A stretch of 64,000 bases of DNA, from the NCBI RefSeq assembly GCF_018446385.1, contig NC_055989.1, positions 138,225,004-138,289,003 on the forward strand. Direction: 5' to 3'. This document shows positions 45,305 through 57,109 of this stretch, piece after piece (positions within the stretch are counted from its first letter, which is position 1; every line of letters starts with the position of its first letter). A program made the translations under genes and the position numbers. Below the pieces are notes generated by a model. That model searched no databases. It was not told where the DNA came from and saw only the letters and a program-made list of their open reading frames with translations. Source of the stretch: Zingiber officinale (lineage: Eukaryota; Streptophyta; Magnoliopsida; Zingiberales; Zingiberaceae).

Positions 45305-45513
45305 TGTGGCAAAAGACGAATACGCTCGCCCCCAGTGTCCCCGCCAACCCGTTCCAAGGCCAACACGGAGGAGGTAAATCACAGACGACTACTAGCCTTT
45401 GGAATAGTGACTAGCATATAAGGGAGGTATTTACCTCAGCTTTGCCAAGATTCGAACCCCAGATCTCATTGTGACAACACCTCATGCGCTAGCCACTAGA
45501 CCCATCCGTGGAG
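45305..45513 (-). mobile_element. Full-length tRNA-derived SINE
   Basis: The best preserved copy. On the minus strand the head has an A box within GGGTCTAGTGGCTAGCGCAT and a B box GGGTTCGAATC. The body contains GCTAGTCACTATTCCAAAGG and TGATTTACCTCCTCCGTGTT, and it ends TCTTTTGCCAC. A/B box spacing fits an internal RNA polymerase III promoter. No clear target duplication was seen. Confidence 0.85.
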
Positions 45514-45589
45514 ACTGATCATGGAGTCAATACCATCATGGACATAATGAGCATTTATTCATTGAAATTTGAAAGGGAAGTCTCTCTAT

Positions 45590-46700
45590 GGAAGCACTAG
45601 ATGGAGTTATTTTTCACTATTGATTTTGATTTAATGCTAACAATGAAATATGATTTTGAGATGCATAGGGATATAGACAAAGATGATCTAGAAGATAATA
45701 TATGGAATAAAAAAGAAGACTCTAAGACCAATAGTAAAGTTGAGTATCGCAATTTGAATGCCTATCAATTATATTATTTAAGTTGGGGGATTTGCATGAA
45801 GGCGCCTTAAATGTAATTTAGGAAAAAGGAACCTTCCAAGAAGACATATCAATAATATCAAGCTAAATAAGGAGAATTCATTGAAAATCTCCAAGCCAGG
45901 TTAAAAAATTAATTAATGGTTTGGTAAGCATTAGTGAATCTATGTCTAATAGGAACATGCTAAGGAGTGCAATCAACACTTTCCCAAGGTCACTATATTG
46001 GGTATCTATGTTTGACTCTTACTATATGTCAAAGGACCTTGATGTAAGTACTCTAGATGATTTTTCACTACTATGAAATTACATAAGTCTAGACATACAA
46101 GTTTGGTAGATTGAGAAGGTATTTACATGAGAGACAATTTATCCCTAGCTACAACACAAAAAAGATCATTCGGAGTCTTTGTAGATTCTTCTTCCATGGA
46201 TAGTAATGAAGAGACTTTTCTAGTAAAGAAAATGAGAAAAGTTTTTAAGAATTCTAACTTTGATAAGCAAAAGGCAAAGAAGTTTCTAAGGAAGAGGGTC
46301 AAAGTAAGAGCAAGAAGAAGGCAAGATGTTTCAATTGTAACGAAACAGATCACATGAAGAACCAATGCCCTTCAGTAGAAGCATCAGATGGAGGGATACA
46401 TACCAATTCCTTGTATTGTGGCAAAAATTATAATAAAAGATAATTACACCCACCCCAGACCTTCCTCATAAGTCCTCAGGTTATGTAAAGAGATGTAAAT
46501 CACGGGGTCATAGCCAATCGCCAAATGTCTGTATTACTTTCATGACAAGTGGAGTTAACGACAAACTTAGTACATCATCGGATGGAGAAAGCCATGGGAT
46601 CCTTAGTGAAAGAGGTGCTACACTTGATTAATTAGACAACAAAGTAAGTGAGGTAATGGATAAAACCCTCTAAGAAACTTTATGGTGTAGTTACATTGTT
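45590..46700 (+). pseudogene. Decayed gag of a SIRE-like element
   Basis: Frame pieces with MRDNLSLATTQKRSFGVFVD and a Lys-rich stretch. After a frame change comes a zinc knuckle CFNCNETDHMKNQC (CX2CX4HX4C, about 46328-46369). It resembles the gag at 27762 in order but is broken by shifts and stops. A possible further SINE-like insertion lies at 46425-46545. Confidence 0.7.
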
Positions 46701-46949
46701 ATCTAGATCACTATGTAAAGTTAGAAGTACATACCTTGATTTGAAATAATTTGCAGTCATGTTAGAAGCTAAGTTAGAAAATTCATGTCCAAAAGATCTT
46801 GAAAAATTAGAAGCCAAGAACTTGAAATTAAGGGAACAGATAAAAACCCTGAAAATAATCTTAAAAAAAATTGTCTATTAGCTCAATCAATTGCAATATG
46901 TTAATAGGTAGTTAAAGGGCAAGTTGTAACAAGGATGGTTTAGGATATA

Positions 46950-47600
46950 GAACACTTTAGCACAATTATAGACTTCAAGCTCATAGGGGACAAACGACAA
47001 TTACGAAGGTTTGGAAATTTTTCTAACTAATTTTAGATGCCAAAATTGTTCTTAACATTTAAATAACCATAGAGTGGTCAAACATAGAAAAATAAATGTA
47101 AAATATTTATATATATGGTTGACATTGCTTTTGAGTTGCAAGATCACATTTTAAAAATTAATCTAATTTTTCAAGAAAGGATACTTTCTATGAAAATACC
47201 ACATCTAATAAACTTTGTTTATAATTTCATTTGTTTTGGAAATTTCTAGAATTTATAGTAGAATTTTGAAAATTAGTGTACATAATTGATTTACTAGAAC
47301 ACAATTGATTGTTTCTTAACTAACATAGTTGTAATCAACTGATTGGTAGATGCATCCATTAGTTAGTTCCAACCCTAGTTTATTTTTAAAAACTCATTTT
47401 TGATATTTTCAAAGGAGAAGTTGCTTAACTTCGAAGACCTATATTTTCTACAAGGGAGGAGATGCAGTTTAAAAATTATTTTAGCTCGAGGAGTCTATTT
47501 ATAAGTGGAGCCTAAGATTAGGTTCCATTTTACAATTACTATATTTTTAACATTTATTTATATATATGTTATTTTTTCTAAATTAAATAGATTGTCAAAC
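46950..47600. other. AT-rich internal remains
   Basis: No pol motif recognised. It ends in a TTGTCAAACATTAAAAATG block that is a decayed version of the polypurine region at 31930. Confidence 0.4.
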
Positions 47601-47620
47601 ATTAAAAATGAAAAAATTAT

Positions 47621-49425
47621 TGAAAATTTAAGTCTCCATGTGCTCTGGTGAAACCATGGATTTTGATATTTGTACAAAGAATTTAAGTTAGATCTTGCAT
47701 TGTATTTGATTTGTATGTTTAAGTGGGTAGGAATTTGATGGAAATAACTTGACTTAGTTAAGGTCATGAGTACTTGGTGTCTCATGGTCCATAGAAGATT
47801 GAGAAGGATGGCATGAGAGACTCGATGAACCATAGGACAAAGAGCATCAGAAGTAGCTAGGTCTCCAAAGTAGAGTACATAAGTAGAGCAAGAATAATGA
47901 CATTGAAAGAGAGATGTGAGGTGAAAGATGGCCGGAGACACTACACAAGTAGAGTGAAAAGGATGACACAACGATTCAAGGGCTTGGTGCATTCAGAGAT
48001 GAGAAATTTGATAAGCAAGGGTCTTGTGATGAAAGACTAGCTAATTGAGTTATGATAGAAAATATACTCGAGTGAGGCTAGCTTTTATTATAGGGACTCA
48101 GTCATTAGATGGGTCATAATCAACAAGTTAGTCAACTAATGATCAATTGATTGGGTAATCAACTCAGAAACCTTCTATATGTTGGTTCTAATGGATTAGT
48201 TGACTAATCATTAAGTTGAGTAGATAGTTGACTCAGAAACTAATTTTGGTTTCAAGTTGACCAATTGATTATTATTTATGATCATTCAATTGATGTAGGT
48301 TGGATGGATCAAATAATGAAGCAATCAAAGAAAAAAGTGATGAGTCTTTAAATCTAGTCAAAGCCACAGAATTGTGGTTAGTCTAGTCAACTACTGAACC
48401 CTAGATGAAGTAGTTATCAAAGGAAATGTAGGAAACAATCACAATTGATTTGAATTAGTTGGAGAGAAGGCGAGCTATGTAGTTGAAGTAGAAAAATGTC
48501 ACATGCAAAGAGTCGAGGGATTGATGTAGCCAAGTGATAAGTAACCTAATAGGAGATGACCATGGTGGTGAAGTCAAGTTACAAAAGGTAAGCTTTGATT
48601 GTAAGTTGTGAGAGATGGGAGATTTGTATTCTTGGGAAAGGATAGTCTTTAACTTAAGTGAGACTCAATCATTAGCACGATCATTATCAAAGTTTAAGTC
48701 AATTGGAGCTGAATATAATCGACTAGTAAGTTGTATCAACTAAAGAGTAAATTTAGGATGATTATCCAATGCATAAAATATTTTTTTTCATATGTTTGAG
48801 TTGACTAGACAATCAATTGATTTGTGGTTAATCAAATGATAAAGAATTAGTTGATTTATGCTATGGTAGGAAAGTCAAAAGGAGTCATTAATAAGATAAA
48901 GTAGCATTACAATGGTCGAATGACCTAAGAGCTACAATAACCCAACTAATTGATGGTAAAATCTAGTCAACTCAAATAGTCATTTGCAAACACAAATTGA
49001 AGCCATCAAAAAACATCTAATGGGGAGCAAGGTGGACGTTTGAAGACTTTCAAAATATTGATTGCTTAGGTCATATTAAGCCTCATCTTGTAATCCTTTA
49101 AGCCTTCTCTCTAAGATTCTACCACATGCTGTAAGAGGTTTCTTCATCTTTAGAGTTTATCAGTAAAGTAAAAAGATAATGAACTTTCAAGTAGTAACTA
49201 ATAGATGAGTCATAGGTCATGGAATATGAACAAGGGTTCCAAATCACATTTTATGCCTTGTTAGCAATTATCGTGTGTATGTTCAATTCATTATATGCTT
49301 TTATTCTATTGCATTAACTCATTGTGTGACCTTGCTAAGCATTAGAAAGAGTATATAAGAACTCAATTGCTAGTACAATTGTAATTCATGCCCCTCTAGG
49401 TTATTGACCATCAACCACATCTATC
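47621..49425 (+). mobile_element. Decayed SIRE-like LTR followed by a primer-site remnant
   Basis: The start follows a decayed polypurine tract, and the block runs through two sets of 'gatcaattgattgggtaatc' inverted units to GCCCCTCTAGG. AAGTGATATCAAATG (about 49431) is a decayed primer-binding site. A polypurine remnant on the left and a primer remnant on the right again imply tandem units sharing an LTR. Confidence 0.55.
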
Positions 49426-49482
49426 CCAATAAGTGATATCAAATGTGGTCGTTCTTCTAACTGTCAAGAAGGCAAAAAGAGA

Positions 49483-49627
49483 GTGACAAAGTCGAGGTAA
49501 ATAACCTCCCTTATGTGCTAGTCACTATTCCAAAGGCTAGTAGCCGCTCGTGATTTACCTCCTCCGTGTTGGCCTTGGGACGAGTTGACGGGGGCGCTGG
49601 GAGCGAGCGTATTCACCTTTTGCCACA
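49483..49627 (+). mobile_element. 5'-truncated SINE with perfect 17 bp target duplication
   Basis: Plus-oriented copy from AAAGTCGAGGTAAATAACC to CCTTTTGCCAC. The flanks 49466-49482 and 49628-49644 are both aagaaggcaaaaagaga. The insertion is in the gag leader of the decayed element. Confidence 0.9.
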
Positions 49628-49644
49628 AAGAAGGCAAAAAGAGA

Positions 49645-50500
49645 AGGCTAGAATGGATTTTGAAATTCCATCATACAATGAAGACTTTAGTTTTTTGAAA
49701 GAAAAGGTAGAGTATTAGTTCAAGAATAATTTTCTAAGAAGTCTTTCTATATTATAGGAGAATGAAATGCCTAGGGATGAAAATGGAAAGAGGATACAAG
49801 AAGAAATATTGAACTATGTTGCAAATCAAAATTTACAAAGGAAACAAAGACATCATAAAGTCAATTATTTCAGTCATGCATCAGAACATTTTGAACAAGA
49901 TCAAGGTGTGTGAAGATACAAGAGATATTGGAAAATGTTCATACATTACCATGAGAATCTAGGCAAGAGAAAGAAGTCTAAGAGGAGAAAGCTCAAGTAC
50001 AAGTTGAAGAAGAGGTACAAAAAAAATTCAAACTTCCACAAGTTGAAGAAGAGGAACAAAATTCAAGCTCCTATCATGAGGAAGTTAATAAGGACAGAAA
50101 ACTCTCTTCATTGGATTAATCAAGTGGGGAGTCATCCTCCACTTTTCAGAGTGAGGAAAAGTCCCACATCAATTGAATAAGTAATCTTAATTGGAAGTTT
50201 AATCCATAAATGCCCAACCCAAATCAAGAACCAAGGAGCATATTGTATATTTTAGATGTAACTAAAGAGGACACTACAAGAATAGGTGGTCACTCATCAT
50301 GAGAGAGGTAAAAATTCTTAAACTTAGTGAACTTCATATTTGTAATGATTCAATTGGTAAAAACAAGGAGGCAAAGAAGAAAGACCACATAGTTTGCTTC
50401 ACATGTTGAGAAAGGGGTCACTACCACACTATGTTCGAAGAGAAATGTAGTGAAGAATAAGAAGTCACACAAAGAACTCCAATAGTAAGAGAGAAGGTTT
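49645..50500 (+). pseudogene. Decayed gag of a second SIRE-like unit
   Basis: Broken frames with two recognisable but mutated zinc knuckles. One reads FRCN(stop)RGHYKNRW near 50253, and the other is CFTC(stop)EKGHYHTMF near 50396. Both Cys-to-stop and frame changes are visible. It is the counterpart of the intact gag at 27762. Confidence 0.65.
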
Positions 50501-52360
50501 CAAATCTTTATTTAAATTTAAATATTAATTTTTTTCATGCATAGCCAAAATTCTTATGTTCATTTACCTATCCACAGTTTTCTTTCAAATATCATGATAA
50601 TTATAGGAGTAGTTTTCATAATAACACTACTTTTCCTAAAGATAGGAAAGTAGATATGAACATAGGAAAGTAACTCAAGAAAGGTAGGCACATGTCTAGG
50701 TCTAGGAACATGTAAGGGATGCATGAGAATTATAGATTATAGCTACTAAAAAAAGCTATCTTTGAGGGTAAAGCTTGAGGATTTGGGGAAATTTTTTTTT
50801 GAAAGGTCCACAAATGGGTCTAAAAACCTAGATATGGTTCTAAGAAGATAAATACCAAAGCATGATAGATCTAGTTTGGGATATTGATCATCGCCATCAA
50901 GAGGAAAAAAATACCATGCTAGGGTAGCATTTGATTATGGTATAGGTGAACCATCTAAGTTAAGAAACATTGGGAAGGTACTTAAACTTAGAAGGGTGAC
51001 TAGAAAAGATAGCTATAGTGATACCCCTATGTAATCTACCAGGAATGATGGTCTTTGGATCAAAAGGAATGCATACTTGGGGTATGGAAGGGTTCTAGGG
51101 TTCACCTATAGGTTTGGAGATGAATAATATCTTTGTAGCGTTTAAAAAAAAATCAGTTCACTTAAACTAATCAAGATTTAAGTTATGATTATACTAAAGA
51201 GTTTAAGTAATTAAAGTATTAATAGGTTAATAAACCCTACCCGGCTTGCTAGTAATCCAATCCGATTTATCCTTTTAAATACAAGTTTTATTTTTCCTCT
51301 CACCCTTGAAAGCCGTCAGTCATCCAAACCCTAGCAACTTTGGAAGAGATAGAGGAAGAACTTTGTCGAACTGTTTAAGGTCGTATTTCCCTACGTCTCA
51401 CGGGCGATCTCCCATACATAAAACACCAAGATAAATTTGCTTTTATAATTTTTGATATTTACTGAACCATGCGGGTTGTAGTATCCGTAAGTTTTATTCT
51501 CCATGTTATTGGTCTTGATCTTTACTGATTAACATATTCAATCATAGACATTAGTATTTTACTTCTATTCACACATTATCCTATGTTTCTAGGCGGATCC
51601 CTTATAGGCTTAGGCATCCAAAATCATGTTCTGTAGAAAAATTTGGACAAAACCACGATATGTTGGTATTCCGCATAAAGCTTTAGTTTTTTATGATTAA
51701 TAATATAATTGGATAATTAATTCTCATAGCTGAATATATGGAAGGAGCCACTACCTTCACTGGTCTTTCCCTAATTTATCTATGATTGGAGAAGTATTGT
51801 ACTATTGTTGTATGAAGAACGTTGCTCATGAGCATGTAAAATTAATAGATTAATTAATTAACAAAGATGATTGAGAGATTAATTAAGTAATTAATTGAGG
51901 TTAGTTAATGAATCTAAGATTTAGTTGATGAAATTGGTTAAGAAATTTCAAAATGGATTAATTGATGATCTGAACTTATATTCCAGATTTAGTAAACTAG
52001 TATTAATGTGTTAATTAACAAGTAGTTGATGAGATTTATTTGGTTAATTGATTAAAGTGACCGATTAATTAATAAGATGATTAATGGATGGACTAATTAA
52101 TAGGTAATAATTATGGTTATTTGATTAATGAGTAATGACTGATAATTAAGATTGTGGATCTGTTTAAAGAAATAACTAATCAGTCTAATTTATTAGTAAT
52201 TGATATTAATTAGTCTACTTAGTAAATTAGATAACTAATTAGGTTAAGAATTTATGAGATTGTAGGATTGAAAATTAATCTATCTGGTTAATTTAGTTAA
52301 TTAAGTTGATAATTAATTTAAATTACTAATCATATTAAAGATTCAAAATGGAGGGAGCGG
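50501..52360. other. Unassigned AT-rich DNA with an LTR-like leader
   Basis: 50501-51150 is probably the rest of the decayed gag element. Around 51230-51420 a TATA-like TTTTAAATACAAG is followed by a leader-like CCAAACCCTAGCAAC. This resembles the R region of a plant LTR, perhaps Gypsy. 51830-52320 is almost pure TTAATTA-type sequence. No gene is seen. Confidence 0.35.
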
Positions 52361-52615
52361 GTAGGGAGTCTGACTTAAAGGATACCGAAATTCTTACAAA
52401 AATAAAAGAGGTTTGGGAATCTGACTTAAGAAAGGTCCGATGAATCTTACCAAAGCAAAGGAGTTTGGGAATCCGGCTTAAGAAGTGTCTCGTGAACTTT
52501 ACCAAATCAAAAGGAGTTTGGGAATCTAACTTAAGAAAGGTCCGGTGAACCTTACCAAAGTAAAGGGGTTTGGAAATCCAGCTTAAGAAAGGTCCAGTGA
52601 ACCTTACCAACCTCG
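52360..52615 (+). repeat. About 52 bp tandem repeat, five copies
   Basis: The unit GGGAATCTGACTTAAGAAAGG...CTTACCAAAGCAAAGGAGTTT repeats at about 52368, 52415, 52467, 52520 and 52572, with 10-20 percent variation by eye. The minus-strand frame over it is an artefact. Confidence 0.85.
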
Positions 52616-53229
52616 TACTAAGAAAAAGTTTGGCCAAACATCAGAGGTTAAGGTATAAAAGAGTTACACTTGATGATATGAATTCTTGTAATTTATGAAT
52701 CTTACAAGTAAAATAAAAGATAACACAAGATAAAAATTGAATGTTAATTTAGGGTAGTTTGGCGGTTCATGAAATTGAAGTCAGAGGTTATTCTCCGTTA
52801 TTATTTAACATGATAATTTATCAAATATTTCTTTTAAATGGGAATAGATGTTATTTATATAAAGGTTAAACTACTATATTTTTAGACTCACTAGATCCAT
52901 GTGGTGTAGGCAATGAGGAGACGGAGGGGCATAACGGATGAGCCTTCTTGTACCTGGCAGTGCACACACGAGGACTTCTTTCATTAGTCTACTTTTCTAC
53001 TTGCATTAAGCTGTTGGGTCCTCTAGTCGGATTTGAGTTATCTGTTTTGATAGTCGGTTGAGTTCATCTCACTAATTGGTTGCACTCTCTGTTCTTTTGC
53101 AGATTTTATTCACTAATATGATGTTTAAACTTAGATTGTCTTGGTTTCAAATTGAACCAGTTTGTAATGCATTATCATTTGGAGTTGATTTATTTAATTT
53201 GAGTCTCTTTAATTTTAGTATTGTGAGGT

Positions 53230-53230
<1 letters not shown>

Positions 53231-53305
<75 letters not shown>

Positions 53306-54409
53306 ACACTTTGTGTGCGACCGTGAACGAAATCTGACATGGCAAAAATCTATTTTTTTTTAATATCTCTCTCATCTGCATGCAACTATAAAATTTTTTA
53401 ATCTCTCTCATCTGATTGCATGCAACAATCACTGTGTTGCTAATTTTTAAAGGTGATGTAGCTGCTACAACGTTGTAGCAGCTACTACACAATAGCTGCT
53501 ACACGTTGTAGCAGCTTCTGTATAGTAGCTGCTATAACGTGTATCAGTGTTATTGTGTAACTACTATGTTGTAGCAGTTACTACACAGTTGTAGCAGTTA
53601 CTGCACAGTTGTAGCAGCTACTGCACCGTTGTAACAGCTTCTGCACCGTTGTAACAGCTTCTGCACCGTTGTAGCAGCTACTGCACCGTTGTAGTAGCTT
53701 CTGCACTGTTGTAGCAACTACTGCACCGTTATAGCAGCTACTGCACCCTGTAGCAGCTACTCCACGGTTGTAGCAACTTCTGCACCGTTATAGTAGCTAC
53801 TGCACCGTTGTAGCAGCTTCTGCACCGTTGTAGCAGCTTCTGCACCATTGTAGCAGCTTCTGCACCATTGTAGCAGCTACTGCATAGTAACTGCTACAAG
53901 TTGTAGCAGCTACTGTTATACCGTTGTAGCAGCTTCTACACCGTTATAGCAGCTACTGCACCGTTATAGTAGTTTCTGCACCGTTGTAGCAGTTTCTGCA
54001 CCGTTGTAGCAGCTTCTGCACCATTGTAGCAGTATTGCACCGTTGTAGTAGCTACTATATAGTAACTGCTACAAGTTGTAGCAGCTACTGCATAATAACT
54101 GCTACATGTTGTAGCAGCTACTGCATAGTAACTTCTATAACGTTGTATCATCACTACCACAATAATTTTTTGCATATAATAATAGGAGAGAGAAGATAAA
54201 ATATTATTTTAATTTAAAAAGAAAGAGAGTAAAGTTGTTGCAAGCAAATGAGAGAAATTAAAAAAAATTTATAGTTGTTACATGCAGATAAGAGAGAAAA
54301 GTTATTGAATGCAAATGAGAGAGATATTAAAAAAATTAGGTTTTGGCCCCGTCAGATAGCCCACGTCGGATTTCGCTCACAATCGCGCACAAAGTGTCGC
54401 TCAACATAT

Positions 54410-54472
<63 letters not shown>
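53231..54472. mobile_element. Long inverted-repeat element lying between (TA)n tracts (micron-like)
   Basis: (TA)n at 53231-53300 and (CT)n(TA)n at 54415-54472 bracket two complementary arms. The left arm (53301-53430) has ACACTTTGTGTGCGACCGTG, and the right arm (about 54230-54400) ends with its complement CACAATCGCGCACAAAGTGT. Both arms contain AATATCTCTCTCATCTGCATG or its complement. Between the arms lies the GTAGCAGCTACTGCACC minisatellite. MITEs that insert in (TA)n, called micron in rice, have this arrangement. No protein is encoded. Confidence 0.65.
53455..54150 (+). repeat. GTTGTAGCAGCTTCTGCACC minisatellite
   Basis: About 30 copies of a 20-24 bp unit (TTGTAGCAGCTWCTGCACCG) with some inverted CAGTAGCTGCTACAA units. 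The core TTGTAGCAGCTAC is the same as in the arrays at 19124 and 21440. Confidence 0.9.
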
Positions 54473-54474
<2 letters not shown>

Positions 54475-54476
<2 letters not shown>

Positions 54477-54526
54477 GCAAAAGATGAATACGCTCGCCCT
54501 CAGCGCCCCGCCAACCCGTCCCAGGA
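54475..54526 (-). mobile_element. SINE 3' end fragment
   Basis: GTGGCAAAAGATGAATACGC through CCAACCCGTCCCAGG matches the SINE 3' terminus (minus) for about 50 bp, between two AT-repeat stretches. Confidence 0.8.
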
Positions 54527-54529
54527 CTA

Positions 54530-56760
54530 ATATATATATACAGAGGATGTTTCAATCTCAATTTCTCAATTTAGAATTAGCACATTGGTGACATTTTCAT
54601 AGGGGTCTGAAAATAGCTTAAAATGACTTTTGAATTGTATGTGGTGTCAAATAAATTGATGTAATGGGAGCATTTATGTTTGAGTTTTGCAAAGACAATT
54701 GACTTGGATTAAAACTAAGGATTTAGGGTTATGTTTCATCGAACCATTTAACTAGTCTTTAGAAAAATATCTAACTTGGGAATTGGAAAGCTTTTTGATG
54801 AAATATTTTTACCAACTAAATTAGGTAAATGTAAATTTAAAATTATCAAAGGATTGTATAGTTTCTAATGTATTTTAGAAATTAGCATAATTGAGACAAG
54901 ATTTAGGTATAGTTAATTGGACCATGTAGATAGTCGACTGAAAAAAAAGTGCAAAATATTCAAAATTAACATATTCAATATTTTTTGAGATTATGTTAAC
55001 TTGGATATTCATGATGAATCCATCTAGAGATTTTGAGTACAAGTTAATGATCATGTTAGATGCACAAGACTAATAATAGGAAAATTATTAATGTATCTTG
55101 TCAATGTGTGTCAAAGAGAGAAAGATTGGAAAGGGTTAAATTAAAAACCTATCTTCCATTGATGGATGATTTGGAAAATTCCTAATTCTAGGGGGAGCAT
55201 ATATGTAGGGGGAAGATAGTTTTAGGTTCCATTTCATTTATTGGTATTGGTTTTTTCTAATTTAAATGAATTGTCATTATTAGTGCAATCATGCTCTCAG
55301 TGGTCAGATTCAACATTGAATTTTGATATTTGTACAAAAGATTTAAATTACACCTTGCCTATGATTTTGATATATGTGTTTGAATTGTGCAAAGACTTGA
55401 TAGAACACACATGCAATTTGGAGAGCTCGTGACTTGAATTGAATGGTTGAATGTGGATAATGGCAGCATGGCCAAGGCAACATACGGAGTGACTTGGAGA
55501 TCCATAGGAAATTAGAGAAGGGTGTATGAGATAACTAAGGGACCGCTAGATAAGAAGAATTGAGGTGGTGTTGGAGTAGCTCATGGAGCATGACTTAGTA
55601 CTTGGTAGCTTTTAGAAATCATAGAAGGATGGTATGTGACATTCAAGGGACCACAGGATGAGGAACATTGACAACAGTTGGAGAGAAGGCAAACGATGAG
55701 AGAGTCAAGGTTGTATGAAGGATGACACATGAGATCTAAGGATACACCCTGGGTGGTGAAATCAAGCTGTGAAAGATTAGCTTTGATTGTGAGTTATGAG
55801 AATTAAGAAATTTATACTATTGAGAGAAAGTAGTATTTGACATAGGCGAGCTCAATTATTAGGATGATTATAATTGAATTTCAAATTGACTAGAATTGAG
55901 TCCAATAAATTAGTCAGCTAAGTAGACATAGGAGTCGACTTGGATGATCAAGCAATGAACAAAGTGCTTTTTTTCCATTCACCTAGTCAGGACTAGATGA
56001 CTAGTAAGGAATCCTAACTGGAGGTTAGGCAAGGCGAAGTCTTGATAAGTGAAACCAGGTAATGGAACCCTTAGTTAGTGAAACTAGGTGGTGGAAGTCT
56101 TGGTGAGTGAAGTCAAGTAGTAGAAGTCCTAGTAAGTGAAGTTAGATCCCAGTGAGTAAAGATAGGTAGTGAAATTCTTAGTGAGTGAAGTTAGGTAGTA
56201 GAAAACTCTAGGGGGAGGTAACCCTAAGTAATGAGAACTCTTGGAGGAGTGACATCCAAGCAAAAGGTAAGCCTAGTAGGTCAGGTAGACTTACTGATAT
56301 AGGCTAGGTTGCTTGTTTGTATTTTGTATAGTTGTTCTGTAGGAACTTGAAGATGGAAGCAAAAAAGAGAGTAGACAAACGTAAATGGGTGAATGAGACT
56401 TGACTCAGGTTGAACCAGACCCAAATCTGTTCAGTAGACCATCCAGATATAACTTCATCTAGATAAGAGTTGATCCAGATAAAGATTGATCCAACTCAAT
56501 AAAAGGAGACTAAGACTCTATGTTTAAGAAATGCATTCTTTATCCTCCTCTTCATCTCTGCGCCTAGACGAACATGCTACTAAACTTTGCGACCGGGGAA
56601 GCTTCCGAAAGGGTGTGTTGTGCTAAGGACTTCCAGATCGATCGTAATAATTTGTTTATATTTTCTATTTAAAAGTTGCACTTATTTTTTATATCTTATT
56701 TATACTTGCACTATTAATTGTAAAACGAATTTCTCTGCTTCTGAAAAGTTTCAAAAATGA
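54530..56760 (+). mobile_element. Decayed LTR-element sequence, two LTR-like parts
   Basis: 54530-55260 is AT-rich internal-like DNA with two GGGGGA blocks near 55190. From 55270 (ATTAGTGCAATCATGC) an LTR-like sequence runs to about 55975. There it joins abruptly to a different LTR piece with the 'gtgagtgaagtcaagtag' module (56030-56220) and a leader-like end at 56580-56700. No coding motif is seen. Confidence 0.45.
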
Positions 56761-57109
56761 AAATATTAGTGGACGACCACCTCCCATAATTAAACTTTAG
56801 ATGCACTGATCCTGGAGGTTGGGAACCAAATAAATCTTATCTTATTATTTTATGTATATATTCTGCTACGTACTAATTCTAATAAAATAAACACACAATG
56901 AAACAAAAAAAAAAACAATGAATCAATATTCACCCTTCTCTTTCGATCGACCATACCTATCCTACAATATAGCATTGCCATATACCATAATTAATGTGGC
57001 CTTGATTTGATTTGATTGTTGTCTTCACGGCCAGGGATATATAAATAAATTAACAACAAACACACGAAAAGAAAGAAAGACAAAAAAAAAAAAAAAAAAA
57101 AAATTGAAC

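Noticed and set aside
45064..45366. Minus-strand frame with three identical 16-residue repeats
   Set aside because: Produced by the 48 bp (16 codon) tandem repeat, which keeps any frame open. It has no start context and overlaps a SINE.
53231..53300. (TA)n-derived frames such as poly Tyr-Ile
   Set aside because: Simple microsatellite translation.
53455..54150. Regularly spaced repeats resembling a CRISPR array
   Set aside because: The spacers are not unique and are themselves part of the 20-24 bp unit. The genome is plant-like with introns and retroelements. It is a minisatellite.
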